A stretch of DNA of 64,000 bases from Salvelinus alpinus. Its lineage: Eukaryota; Chordata; Actinopteri; Salmoniformes; Salmonidae. Below the pieces are notes generated by a model. It was not told the DNA's origin. It worked only from the letters and a program-made list of their open reading frames with translations, and ran no database searches. The DNA is taken from positions 79,136,685 through 79,200,684 of the forward strand of contig NC_092091.1 of NCBI RefSeq assembly GCF_045679555.1, read 5' to 3'. Position 1 is the stretch's first letter. Each line of letters opens with the position of its first letter. Made by a program: the position numbers and the translations under genes. Positions 1 through 10,021 of the stretch are shown piece by piece.

Positions 1-116
1 TATTGTGTGTAGATGGTTGAGGAAAAATATATATTTAATCAATTTTAAATTCAGGCTGTAACACAACAAAATGTGGAATAAGTCAAGGGATATTAATACT
101 TTCTGAAGGCACTGTA
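1..116 (+). mobile_element. Tc1-like transposon terminal fragment
   Basis: This is the outer end of a Tc1-like element. The stretch with 'aacaaaatgtggaataagtcaagg' content followed by 'ttctgaaggcactgta' matches the right end of the longer copy at 49925-51328. Only the terminal region is present, and the rest lies outside the window or is lost. It has no coding capacity. Confidence 0.6.
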
Positions 117-216
117 GATTGAAACCAATGATCTGTATTGCTGATTCTATGTATTGGCCAATGAGAGGCCTTGAAGCCACCAGCCGCCATATTGGCACTG
201 CCCAGTCGTCTATAGG

Positions 217-585
217 TGTCACGTCCTGACCATAGAGAGCCCTTTTCTATGGTAGTGTAGGTCAGGGCGTGACTGGGGGGTTAGTCTAGTTTATATTTTC
301 TATGTGGGGTTATAGTTTTGTTTTCTATGTTGGTGATTTGTATGATTCCCAATTAGAGACAGCTGGTAATCGTTGTCTCTAATTGGGGATCATATTTAAG
401 TAGCTGTTTTTCCCTCCTGTGTTTGTGGGATATTGTTTATGGGTAGTTGTATGTCAGCACTCCATTGTCGTCACGTTTCGTTATTCTTCATTGTTTTGTG
501 TGTTTCACTGAATACAAGATGTGGAACCCAGATCACGCTACACGTTGGTCCGAGTGTGCTTCCAGTTCGTCCAGCGATCGTGACA
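217..585 (+). repeat. Solo-LTR-like element, copy 1
   Basis: The element starts TGTCACG and ends CGTGACA, so it has TG...CA termini, and it is flanked by a perfect 5-bp direct repeat, atagg (212-216 and 586-590). It has no open gene. Inside is a strong inverted repeat (344-361 against 374-391, loop 12 nt, one mismatch) followed by a TATA-like 'catatttaag'. The 5-bp duplication and TG/CA ends fit a solo LTR of a Ty3/Gypsy-like retrotransposon. Related copies lie at 4272, 29431, 56359 and 58133. The ends are seen directly; the LTR classification is inferred. Confidence 0.75.
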
Positions 586-660
586 ATAGGAATGGAGTTC
601 AACAGTATTTCAATAAAATAGTCAGTAACATATAACATATAAAACCAAGGGGAGTGATGA

Positions 661-1027
661 TACATATAAAAACACAACATGTAAAGTGTTGGTCCCATGT
701 TTCATGAGCTGGAGAAAAAAAAACTAAATAATTTTCCATATGCACAAAAAGCTTATTTCTCTCATTTGGTATTGCGCACACATTTTTTTTTACATCCTTG
801 TTAATGAGCATTTATCCTTTGCCAAGATAATCCATCAACCTGACAGGTGTGGTATATCAATAATCTGATTAATTTAAACAGCATGATCTTTACACAGGTG
901 CACCTTGTGCTGGGGACAATAAAAGGCCACTCTAAAATGTGCAGTTTTGTCACACAACATAATGCCACAGATGTCTCAGGTTTTGAGAGAGCATGCAATT
1001 GGCATGCTGACTGCAGGAATGTCCACA
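661..1027 (+). mobile_element. Tc1-like transposon 5' fragment
   Basis: This is the left part of the same Tc1-like family as the copy starting at 3617. Both share the stretch 'acaacatgtaaagtgttggt', the segment 'ggggacaataaaaggccact' and the start of the transposase region ('atgccacagatgtctca'). It breaks off at about 1027 after 'gcaggaatgtccacaaca', where another dispersed repeat begins. No functional transposase remains. Confidence 0.75.
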
Positions 1028-1165
1028 ACAGCTCTTCCACTTCTCCTTTTCTCACACCATACGTTCCTCTTTTCCTCTCTCATTATCCTCTCTTTCTCCC
1101 TAGTTGTTGTAGAATATGCAGACGTATGTTAAATAAAATAAAAGTGCTGCATTAACAGATTCAAG
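1028..1165. repeat. Dispersed repeat, copy 1
   Basis: The stretch from 'acagctcttccacttctcc' to 'gtgctgcattaacagat' recurs at 16558-16686 with modest divergence. It includes 'ccctagttgttgta' and 'atgcagacgtatgttaaat'. Neither copy has an open reading frame of note, and the family is not recognised. Confidence 0.6.
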
Positions 1166-2174
1166 TCAGGGCCCATATTTATCAAACGTCTCAGTGCAGG
1201 AGTGCTAATATAGGATCTGTTTAGCCTTTCTGATCATAATGAAAAGATAGTATGGACAGGGAGGACTTGATCCTAGGTCAGTATTTGTGACATGCTTGAA
1301 TATGCAGGCCCTGATCTATTCATCTGCATTTGCTCTGGCATTGATTCAAAGTTTGGGTTTATTTTACTGAATTAAAAAAAAAAACATATCTTTGAAAGTA
1401 CATTATAGACACATTTTGACATTCAGCCTTCCAGGTTTTCTAACTTTAGAGAATTTTGGAGTAGCAGAATATTCAACCATACATAACCTCAGGTTTTGTG
1501 CTTGAGAGAGGGGGTTGTGAATCACTTCTGTGCATCAGTCTGCACCTTCAACTTTCAGTTGGACTTGAACTTGACTGTGAACCACCCAAACATTTTCTGA
1601 ATAAGCTCAAGTTAACCACGTTACCTTGTATCAGAACCTATCGTCCAGTGGTATATTAGTTCATAACTTTTTGGTTAAATAAGGTAAAGGGTAGGCTGAT
1701 ATTGACACAAAATGTGGGGTCGTTTGGACTATTAAAAAAAAACATAAGGACATGTTACTCCAATCTCAACAATGCTCAATCACTACATTTCGTTATTTGT
1801 CTTAAAAACAAACCAATATAACATATTTGGATGAATCCATTGTCATATTTTATTAATTGTCTGATTCTTATGTAGTGTGTTAGAAGCTCTGGGATATCAA
1901 AATACACACATGACAACTGGACATTGGGTTTACAGATAAACAATGTGTTTTAAACATGAATATTATACCCATCCGGTGTTGATAGTTGGGCAGAGTTTGC
2001 ACCTTTGGGACTATCCCATTGGTTATTTTGTACCGGGTAAGCTGAATCATGCTAACCTCAACTTTTGATTTATGCAAATGCAGGTGTAATAATCCAACTA
2101 GAGCAATGCAGACCATGGATATTGATGACAACACATATGCCCAAAAATATGGGATGGTGTTGATTTAAAATGTT
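1166..2174. other. Non-coding stretch, no gene seen
   Basis: The first 160 bases resemble a short salmonid dispersed repeat (a 'gggcccatatttatcaaacg' opening and a 'gatcctaggtcagt' core). The rest is AT-rich, and I recognise no gene, RNA or transposon end in it. Confidence 0.4.
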
Positions 2175-2730
2175 GGTAACACTTTACTAGACACCCAGCG
2201 TCATAACACGTTATGACACAGTCATAGCCATGTCATAATATGTCATAACAGCTGATGTAACTTGTCATAACACTGTCATGACCCCTATATTTACACCTGT
2301 TGTGACATATATTGTGTTATTTTATGGCAGGTTAGGACACCTACATAAGTGTGAAAACCCACATATATTCAAATGTGATTTTTCCCTACCAAGAAGTTTC
2401 CTATGCATTTGTCACGTATACTCCCTCTCCGGCCTCTAGGTCACCAGGCTGCTGATTATCCCGCACACCTGTCACCATCGTCTCGCGCACCTGTGCCTCA
2501 TGACACTCACCTGGACTCCATCCTCTCCTTGATTATCTTCCCTATATCTGTCTCTCCCCTTGGTTCTTTCCTCAGGTGTTATTGACTCTGTTTTCAAGTC
2601 GGTGCGTTGTTTGTGTTTCGTGTTCATTGTTTCTTTTATTTATTAAAACACTCGCTGAACTTGCTTCCCGACTCTCAGCGCACTCGTTACAGCAATATAT
2701 GTCACAACAGGTGTCAAGTAAAGTGTTACC
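2175..2730. mobile_element. MITE split by an LTR insertion
   Basis: The ends are inverted repeats: left 'ggtaacactttact', right 'agtaaagtgttacc', and the match continues inward (agacacc / ggtgtca). The interior is rich in short 'gtcataac' repeats and has no coding capacity, so this is a non-autonomous DNA element. It is interrupted at 2410-2691 by a TG...CA element. Confidence 0.65.
2410..2691 (+). repeat. Solo LTR nested in the MITE
   Basis: The element begins tgtcacg and ends cgttaca. It has a pyrimidine-rich interior and an AATAAA-like signal on the plus strand ('tttatttattaaaacac'). Flanking pentamers are gcatt (left) and gcaat (right), an imperfect 5-bp duplication. It differs in sequence from the hairpin-bearing solo-LTR family elsewhere in the window. 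A Ty3/Gypsy origin is inferred. Confidence 0.55.
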
Positions 2731-2835
2731 TACATTTTCAGGTCACAGTATTCTACTAATACAACAATGTGCACCTTTTACCGATACAGATACTGTGCCT
2801 ATCTGCATTTTGTCTGGTGGTAATGGGGCTACCTT

Positions 2836-3287
2836 GGTTCTCTGATCCTAGTTCCCTGGTCCTAGTTCCCTGGTCCTAGTTCTCTGATCCTAGTTCTCTG
2901 ATCCTAGTTCCCTGGTCCTAGTTCCCTGGTCCTAGTTCCCTGGTCCTAGTTCCCTGGTCCTAGTTCTCTGATCCTAGTTCTCTGATCCTAGTTCCCTGGT
3001 CCTAGTTCCCTGGTCCTAGTTCCCTGGTCCTAGTTCCCTGGTCCTAGTTCCCTGGTCCTAGTTCCCCGGTCCTAGTTCCCCGGTCCTAGTTCCCCGGTCC
3101 TAGATCTCCGGTCCTAGTTCCCTGGTCCTAGTTCCCTGGTCCTAGTTCCCTGGTCCTAGTTCCCCGGTCCTAGTTCCCCGGTCCTAGTTCCCCGGTCCTA
3201 GTTTCCCGGTCCTTGTTCCCCGGTCCTAGTTTCCCGGTCCTAGTTCCCCGGTCCTAGTTCCCTGGTCCTAGTTCCCTGGTCCTAGTG
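2836..3287. repeat. 14-bp minisatellite
   Basis: About 32 head-to-tail copies of a 14-bp unit (ttccctggtcctag) fill the block. Variants swap ctctgat, ccctggt and cccc ggt forms in runs, which suggests array expansion by blocks. Confidence 0.95.
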
Positions 3288-3402
3288 CTGAATAAACAGC
3301 GTTTCTCCCTCCCCATGTTGACTGATACCATTCAGTAATAAAAAAAGACAATACAAGTCAAAGTTGTCTAGTGAAAATGTTATGCCAACTGCAAAGTCTC
3401 TG

Positions 3403-3546
3403 AAGCCAGTCTGTCAGTCTGGACTTCATCACATCATCTTGCATCTCCATTTAGAGACCTTCTCAAGCCAGTCTGTCAGTCTGGACTTCATCACATCATC
3501 TTGCATCTCCATTTAGAGACCTCTTCTCAATCCAGTCTGTCAGTCT
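3403..3546. repeat. 62-bp tandem duplication
   Basis: Two near-perfect copies of a 62-bp unit starting 'aagccagtctgtcagtctgg' are followed by a partial third copy ('tccagtctgtcagtct'). No coding role is seen. Confidence 0.85.
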
Positions 3547-3616
3547 TAATCACATCTTGAAAGTCTCTAAGTGCTGGCTCCATAGATGCACCTGTGAACA
3601 CATAGTCTCGGTTCTA

Positions 3617-4271
3617 CACAACACAAATATAAGCGCAACATGTAAACTGTTGGTCCCATGTTTCATGAGCTGAAATAAAAGATTCCAGAAATGTTGTCAT
3701 ATGCACAAAAAGCTTATTTCTCTCTAATGTTGTGCACAAATTTGTTTACATCCCTGTTAGTGAGCATTTCTCCTTTGGCAAGATAATCCATCCACCTAAC
3801 AGGTGTGGCATATCAAGAAGCAGAATGATTAAACAGATTAAACAGAATGATCATTACACAGATGCACCTTCTGCTGGGGACAATAAAAGGCCACTAAAAT
3901 GTGCCGTTTTGTCATACAACACAATGCCACAGATGTCTCAAGTTTTGAGGGAGCGTGAAAGTGGCATGCTGACTGCAGGAACGTCCACCAGAGATGTTGC
4001 TAGAGAATTTAATGTTAATTTCTCTACCATAAGCTGCCTCCAACGTTGTTTTAGAGAATTTGGCAGTACGTCCAACTGGCCTCACAACCGCAGACCACAT
4101 GTAACCACGCCAGCCCAGGACCTCCACATCCGGCTTCTTCACATGCGGGATTGTCTGATACCAGCCAACCGGACAGATGATTAAACTGTGTTGGCACAAT
4201 CGAAGAAATTCTACACAAACTGTCATAAACCATTTCCGGGAAGCTCATCTGCGTGCTCATCGTCCTCACCA
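3617..4271 (+). mobile_element. Tc1-like element, left half of a split copy
   Basis: The left part of a Tc1-like transposon starts after a TA at 3615-3616. It carries the terminal repeat, leader and N-terminal transposase region (readable in pieces on the plus strand, with frame damage). The element breaks at 'cgtcctcacca' (4271) and resumes at 14732 with 'caccaggctcttgac', so everything between is a later insertion. The N-terminal region corresponds to the helix-turn-helix DNA-binding part of Tc1 transposases. Confidence 0.85.
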
Positions 4272-4631
4272 TGTAACGGCATTCCTCCTCCTCTTCATCT
4301 TCGGAAGAGGAGGAGTATTGAGGGAACCAAGGCGCAGCGTAGTGAAAAGACATATTTATTTAACGAAAACACGAACTTGATTAAACTAACAAAACAACAA
4401 TCGGTGTAGACAGACCTAGACGACGTACTTACATAAAACAAAAAAAAACGCACGAATAGGAACATAGGCTACACAAACCGAACAAACCGTAAACAGTCCC
4501 GCGTGGTGTACAGACACAGACACGGAAGACAATCACCCACAACGAACACTGTGACAACGCCTACCTAAATATGACTCTTAATTAGAGGAACGCCAAACAC
4601 CTGCCTCTAATTAAGAGCCATACCAGGCAAC
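4272..4631 (-). repeat. Solo-LTR-like element, copy 2 (left piece)
   Basis: This is a minus-strand copy of the solo-LTR family. It starts TGTAACG here and ends CGTGACA at 14731, with the 5-bp duplication cacca (4267-4271 and 14732-14736) left in the host Tc1 element. The family hairpin is present and perfect over 14 bp (4575-4588 against 4604-4617). The copy was later split by the provirus; the remaining 105 bp are at 14627-14731. Without the insert it would be about 465 bp. Confidence 0.8.
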
Positions 4632-5135
4632 TGTTAGTAAAACGTTTACTGTTGACAGGAGAACAAGAGGAGACAATAGGACGAGGTGGATAATTTTATA
4701 ATAAGGCCGTTTAATCACATGTAAAGATATCTTAGTAAAATCTTGCAGCAAGGCTCTTTCTGTCTGATTCCTATTGAATCGTCCGGGAAAGAGGCCAGTT
4801 TCCAGAAATGTACAGTACTATATAGACAACAAGCAAAGTAGGTAGATCTGCGAGTCCGGCCTTCCGATTGGTCGATCTGGGTCTTGGGTAGTCCTGATCA
4901 GGCCTGGTGTCCACGTTCCATTGGTTCCTGAGAGTTCTTTGTCCTGAGGTCCAACCATGGGTTGGGTGTGTCTGTGTGATTGTCATGGGGGAGGGGAATT
5001 GTGGGTGCCGTGTATATGTCCTATGTGTCCAGCATATGTCCAAGAGAAAGAGGGGGTGTGTATGTTGTGTCAACTTATAGGTAATGTTGAGAAGTTGTTA
5101 AAACAAGTTACCAATATCTAATACAATTTCTTACA
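4632..5135 (-). repeat. Provirus 3' LTR
   Basis: The 504-bp LTR is identical by eye to the copy at 14119-14622. In viral sense it contains a TATA-like CTATATAG (complement of 4818-4825) and an ATTAAA-type polyadenylation signal (complement of 4710-4715). It ends ...CA against the caac target duplication. It contains a 100-codon open frame that is not conserved with anything I know and is treated as chance. Confidence 0.92.
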
Positions 5136-5363
5136 AATCCCCCTCTTCACGTCTCACAAGAGACGTGACATAAAAGTATATAAAAGACAAAACTAAAGGA
5201 TAAAATTTGTCAGAAGACAAATTTTTAATTCCCTCTCTTCACGTCTCACAAGAGACGTGACATAAAAGTATAAAAAGACAAAGCTATGGGATAAAATTTG
5301 TCAGAAGACAAATTTTTGATTCCCTCTCTTCACGTCTCACAAGAGACGTGACATAAAAGTATC
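5136..5363 (-). repeat. Polypurine tract and triplicated hairpin repeat
   Basis: Three copies of a unit of about 91 bp abut the 3' LTR. Each starts with a pyrimidine run on the plus strand (purine in viral sense, the expected polypurine tract GAAGAGGGGGA next to the LTR). Each also holds a perfect 9-bp hairpin: TCACGTCTC, loop ACAA, then GAGACGTGA. The spacer between hairpins is also conserved ('aaatttgtcagaagacaaat', itself a short inverted repeat). The array lies between the env stop and the LTR. Confidence 0.85.
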
Positions 5364-5981
5364 TTAGTCCTCAAATAGATAGACAGGTCCAGCTTCCCCA
5401 TCATCAAGCAATGGGAACATTTGGGCCCTTTCCTGATTAGGGTCTATGGCGGCAGTTATAACACAGCTACCAAGCGTGCGCGCACATGGAATGCAACAGC
5501 ATCCACAAAGTACAAGAATGGCCGCAAAAACAGAAATTGATACTAGGATGGAGGAAACCAGCGTCTTATATTTACCAAAAGCATCCATCCATGAGTCCCA
5601 CATAGTAGTGTCCACTCCAGAATGCTGCTTCATCTTACCATTAAGGGTACGAAGTCCCTCCAATGCTACATTCAGACTCCCATCCGTAGCTGTGTTATTG
5701 GGAATGAAAGTACAACACTGTTCACCAAACATTGCACAGACCCCCCCCCGTTCAGCCAATAACATATCAACCGCGATTCTATTTTGAAATGCCATCAGGG
5801 ACGTAGCTGCCAATTGTCCATGGACCGCCTCGAAACCTTGTTGAGTCCAATTGCCCAGTTTCTGGACATTAAAATGAATGTAGTTTATTCTGTCCACATT
5901 TTTATTAACTGTACACCACCAACAAAATGATGATTCAAACCCAGCTGTCACTTGGTCCACCAGTTTATATTCATCTGGCAC
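5364..5981 (-). CDS. Env transmembrane subunit, second (3') module
   Basis: An open frame of 205 codons encodes the transmembrane half of a class I retroviral envelope. The CX6CC disulfide motif is at residues 82-90, in the context GGVCAMFGEQCC. A heptad-like helical stretch precedes it, a membrane span is at about 141-164, a cysteine cluster (CGCCC) follows, and there is a short cytoplasmic tail. The start is only the first Met; homology to the upstream module (6216-6760 plus the end of 6749-7099) extends before it around 'GVPDEY'. It is the only env part that remains open. It probably arose by duplication or recombination with a related virus. No surface-subunit copy accompanies it. Confidence 0.75.
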   Translation of the reverse strand: MPDEYKLVDQVTAGFESSFCWWCTVNKNVDRINYIHFNVQKLGNWTQQGFEAVHGQLAATSLMAFQNRIAVDMLLAERGGVCAMFGEQCCTFIPNNTATDGSLNVALEGLRTLNGKMKQHSGVDTTMWDSWMDAFGKYKTLVSSILVSISVFAAILVLCGCCCIPCARTLGSCVITAAIDPNQERAQMFPLLDDGEAGPVYLFED

Positions 5982-6215
5982 CCCCTAGGGACACCAATAG
6001 CATCAATGTAAGTTGAGTCGTAACTGAGCAAGGACCAAAAAGGAGACCACTCCAATAACTACACCTGGAGTGGCCAACCACACATTAGTAACCCAAAAAA
6101 CGAGAATATGTTAAACCCTCAGGTCCATCCCTCTATTCAACCTGTACCAGGTGGGCTCGTCGCCACCCGGGAACTTCAAACCTTCACAACAGGGAGGACA
6201 AACATCACTTTTTAT

Positions 6216-6760
6216 TCATTCGACAACATCAACTACAGCAAACCAAGGGTCCTCCACTGTCAAGCCCACTTTCCTGCGGAAGCTTGTTTTCGTATTAGCC
6301 TCTCCAACTGGAGCATCAAGCAGCGGCATCATACCATAGGCCCTTTCCACATCTGTAACAGACTTCAAACAAGGTATGATACAGGCAACACAAAAATGAA
6401 AAACAACAACTAGTGTCAGAAATCCAGTAATCATCATTGCAGTATACTTACCAAACCAACCACCCAGCCAGAGAACAGTCCACTCTCCTCCACACCTGCA
6501 AGACCCTTCATCTCCACTGATAACCTTGCCAACCCACTCAGAGCTTTTGAAATGCTCCCATCCGGACTAGTATTGTTTAGGGACAAACGTGCAACACTGT
6601 TCTCCAATCATTTTACATACACCTCCCTGGTTGGCCAGAATCATGTCCAGTTCTAGTCTATTTTGTCTACTGGTTTGAGAGGTAGCCTCCAATCGTTCAG
6701 CCATCCCCGTAAGTACTGTGTGGGTATAGTTTAACAAATCATTGTTAATTATAGTAGATA
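6216..6760 (-). pseudogene. Env transmembrane subunit, first module, broken
   Basis: Translation of the minus strand shows a second CX6CC motif (GGVCKMIGEQCC, about 6585-6640), followed by an NTS-type glycosylation site, a membrane segment ('LTLVVVFHFCVACIIPC') and a tail. The frame changes and stops intervene, including one directly after the CX6CC region. It lies directly downstream of the SU/TM cleavage region, so it is the original transmembrane subunit; the open copy at 5364-5981 is the extra one. Confidence 0.65.
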
Positions 6761-7099
6761 TAATTGATCCAGACCTTTTGTTTTAGCATCAACAATAGCT
6801 GGGCCAATGATGGGCATCAGATGCCACAGGCCATCATTCCTGGTTAATGTCTGGAATTCGTGGGGGACCCCTATTGGGACCCCCAACAGGTTGGTGTGCA
6901 TGTTATCTGTACCCTCAGACCAAGGAGCGTCACGTTTCTGCCGTCTCCTGGGTTGGTCCCAAGCCTCTGTGTCCTGTGTAGCTCCCAGAAGTTGATTAGC
7001 TATAATAATAGGCAATGGTGGTATCAGACTGGTCAAAACACATGAGCAACGACAATTTCCTTTCAAAAATGGGGTCACCCGCCTGGCAGGTCCACACAT
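6749..7099 (-). pseudogene. Env SU/TM junction with furin-type site
   Basis: A 116-codon fragment contains a hydrophobic stretch (LIPPLPIIIANQLLG) and then a basic RRRQKR sequence, a typical furin-type cleavage signal between the surface and transmembrane subunits. The downstream 'LGVPIGVPHEF' is echoed before the second module as 'IGVPRGVPDEY', which ties the two modules together. It is out of frame with the surface fragment at 7122-7685. Confidence 0.65.
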
Positions 7100-7121
7100 T
7101 CACCATACATCAGCAACACCT

Positions 7122-7685
7122 CTAGTTCCTAGTGGTATTAGTGATGCAGGTAGTAGCAGGGAGCCCTCCATAGTCTATACCGCTACCTGTGCCAGGGATA
7201 CAGCTGTTATATCCCCCATATGCCTTAACTCCCCACGGTACCTTCTGGGGAGGGACCACTGGGAACACAAAACTCAGAGTTTTACACAGGGTTGAATTTG
7301 GCTCGAACTTTTCCAATATGCTCATCCAACCTTCCCCATTACTTAGGACAAATGGGTGAGCAGCCAGAATAGGTCTGGCATGTCCACATACGACACAGTC
7401 CTTTCTATTAAGTGTTTTGTAGGCCAACCACATATTCTCCCTTTCCTCATAACCAGTTTCAGTCCCCAAATGTTCACTATCTGAGATGTCTTTTATATTT
7501 ATTATCTGTACCAGATTGGAGAGCTTAGGTGATGGCGTGGGACTTGGTCTTGAAGTGGTGGAGGAGGCCGGCTGAACCCTGGTCCGTTGGAACTGGTGGT
7601 GGTTCTGGCAGCACTGCGATGGTATCATCCCCATCGTATCCTGATCAGGCAGCTCAGGACTACAAGCAGTCCTGTAAAACCCCAC
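7122..7685 (-). pseudogene. Env surface-subunit fragment
   Basis: An open segment of 187 codons with a Pro/Ser/Thr-rich stretch (residues about 38-55) and cysteine-containing blocks (CVVCGHARP; NSTLC; CIPG; CITNTT) lies between the env leader and the cleavage site. It is assigned to the surface subunit by position and cysteine content; I recognise no receptor-binding fold. It ends in a stop before the cleavage-site fragment. Confidence 0.5.
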
Positions 7686-9189
7686 CCTCTCCCAGAGAAC
7701 ACATCATCAGCCAGAGATCAAGCAACACTTTCACTTCTATGAACGAACACAGTGAGGAAAGGTCGGGGGCAGGGAATTCTTCATTAAGGAGTTGATCCCC
7801 GAGCTCTATTAGCAACAGTTCTTCTCCTTAACTCTGTGATCATTCGGCAGTGTCAGTGTGTCTCACCCTCCAAGTGCGATATGCCCCCAGGTCGAGTGAT
7901 TCACCTTCTCCCTTAATTCACCTGCAATGTATAAACTCTTGGACATACAGGTTTGGTTAGCAAACAGTTCCTCATTTGTTCTTTCTGATTATATATTTAA
8001 CTTCTATGCCTAATTATTTATTTATTTTTTTAGCTATAAATGTTTAATTTTAAATAAGTTTATTATCCAATAGGCCCCATCCTTTCCTAGTCCACAATGT
8101 ACCCTCCTTCGTTTGATACCTGGCTCTGGCCAGGTATCAACCTTACCTACTCTAAATAATAACTTAGTACATCATATTCTAGGAACGTCCCTTTTATTCC
8201 CCGCATATCCAATTCTCCCTTTGGCGTACATTCATATCTATTCTTTTCTAATTCTCTGTCAAGTGACTTATCTACTTTGAAATGTATCTGTGCTGCTTAT
8301 ATATGTTAACCCCTTTCTCCTATCTTATTTCACAGCCTACCTTGCTCATTTCCTGGTCCACCCTCCCCACTCTGCTCTCAAACCTTCAAGGTCTGAACAG
8401 TGCGGGGTAGACCCATCTGTCTGCCTTTTTGTAATAATAGTCAATAACAACTGTGTGTTCCTTTACAATATTAACTAAGTGTCTCACTGTTTTGACTTTA
8501 TCTGCATGGATTTAAAAATAACCACAGGTCTTATAGTGTCAACCTTTAAAGTCCTAACATAACCTTAATTAACCTATCTCTATCTTCTAATGGCCAATAC
8601 AAATGCTTACCTTATGGTCAAGAGTTATAAACTCTATTATAATCAATTTACCTCAAAACTAGTATCCCAAATGACACAATCTCATTATTCTCACCACATT
8701 TCCCCGCGAGTGATCAAGTCGCCGGAAAATGCAATGGAAACAGAAAACAGGTCAAAATGTTACACCTACATTCGTGTTCCATATCTAAACATACCAAAAG
8801 AACCCTTTATCTTCTCAAAGTCCCTTGCCTAAATAAAACTCAGAAAGTAAAACTCCTATTCCCATATGAGTGTATTCTTTTAAGATATCTTATCTCTGGG
8901 TACACGGAAACCCTTAACCTTAATGTTTACTCCAAAAATCAAAATTATGTCACCAGCATTCAACCAGTCGGCTGGGAGACCATTTGGGTGCTGCAATACT
9001 GCCATCTTCTGTCCATTCTCTGCATAGCTCTCCACCCACTCTTATTCAACCTTCTCAATTTGAGCCATATTAGTTTCTTATTTTAACTATTGTTTTCTAA
9101 ATTTTTTAATTTTTTTTAATTTTTTAATCTATTATTACCTAGTTAGACTAGAGTGTCCGTGACATACATCCATGGGGATCCGGTTATAG
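7686..9189 (-). pseudogene. Degenerate env region
   Basis: This AT-rich provirus interior carries no long frame in either strand. Short coding-like stretches on the minus strand (around 8930-9060) suggest decayed surface-subunit sequence. Position between the env leader and the surface fragment is the main argument. Confidence 0.35.
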
Positions 9190-9375
9190 TTATTCTATTA
9201 ACCATGTGAAAGTGCCCAGGGACACCCCAAATGTCAGTAGGAATATCACAAATAAGGGGCCAGATATCCCTAGCCTTGCCCAGGGAGGGAGAAATATCCC
9301 TCTAACTGGGCGAGGTTCCTTTATCAGGGGAGGCGGAGTTTGATTCCGCATCACCTGAGTCAGAAATGTCTTCAT
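9190..9375 (-). pseudogene. Env N-terminal leader fragment
   Basis: A 61-codon fragment ends in a hydrophobic segment (GPLFVIFLLTFGVSLGTF) that looks like an env signal/anchor leader. Its start overlaps the end of the pol frame, the usual retroviral pol/env overlap. The frame stops soon after the leader. Confidence 0.45.
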
Positions 9376-9970
9376 TTGGAATCGAATTTAAGCTGTTTAA
9401 ATCAGCTCTGACTTCTGTCAGTGTTCTAGAAGGGATTGGAGCTGGAGTGCAATGTGTGAGGTGGTGCCAAGGTGCGCCTGATTTACCTTTGACCTGGACT
9501 GAGTGTGAAGTAACCTCCCTCACTTCGTACTGTCCAGTCCACCTGGGTTCTAGCCACTTTCTCTTGTGGACATTAACCCCACCCAGTCACCAATTTTTAC
9601 CTTCCGTGATGCCGGATCTCTCGTCAGCTCCCCTTCTTGGACCTTGTGAATCTGTTTGGAGAGAGCTGCAGAAAGTTCCGTCAATTATCAGACATTACAA
9701 TTTGTTGTACATCAAGGGCGGGCATATGACCTCCCTCCCTTGGTGAACCAAGCATGAGGAGAGAGATGGGTGCCTGCACCTGGAGAGGCTCTCATGGCCA
9801 GCAACGCCAGGGGCAGGGCTTCAACCCAAATCAACTTCAAACCTGCACATACATTTGATTGGCGCATTCCACGAGACTTATGAGATTGTGGCCTGTACAC
9901 TAACCCCATCATTAAACAACATCCATTAATCAGTTGACATTTACACATCCGACCCTATTGGTACATGGAG
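9302..9970 (-). pseudogene. Pol integrase C-terminal remnants
   Basis: Two minus-strand fragments remain. One (9712-9948) contains 'WVEALPLALLAMRASPG', a block typical of the end of the retroviral integrase core. The other (9302-9523) contains 'GAPWHHLTHC', typical of gamma/epsilon-type integrase C-termini. Frames differ, and the second catalytic Asp and the Glu region are not readable around 9950-10020, so integrase is inactive. Confidence 0.65.
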
Positions 9971-10021
9971 CGTTTGTCATTAAACAATACACATGAGTTC
10001 GGTTTGCAGCCACTTAATGAC

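Noticed and set aside
847-1155. 102-codon plus-strand frame
   Set aside because: It spans the junction of a Tc1-like fragment and another repeat, with no shared domain.
4771-5073. 100-codon frame in the provirus LTR (also at 14258-14560)
   Set aside because: The duplication is explained by the LTRs being identical; no domain or start context supports a protein.
5136-5363. Palindromic repeats at even spacing that resemble a CRISPR array
   Set aside because: The intervening sequences are themselves near-copies, there are only three units, and the host is a vertebrate. They are proviral repeats.
5446-5787. 113-codon plus-strand frame
   Set aside because: It is the antisense of the env transmembrane module.
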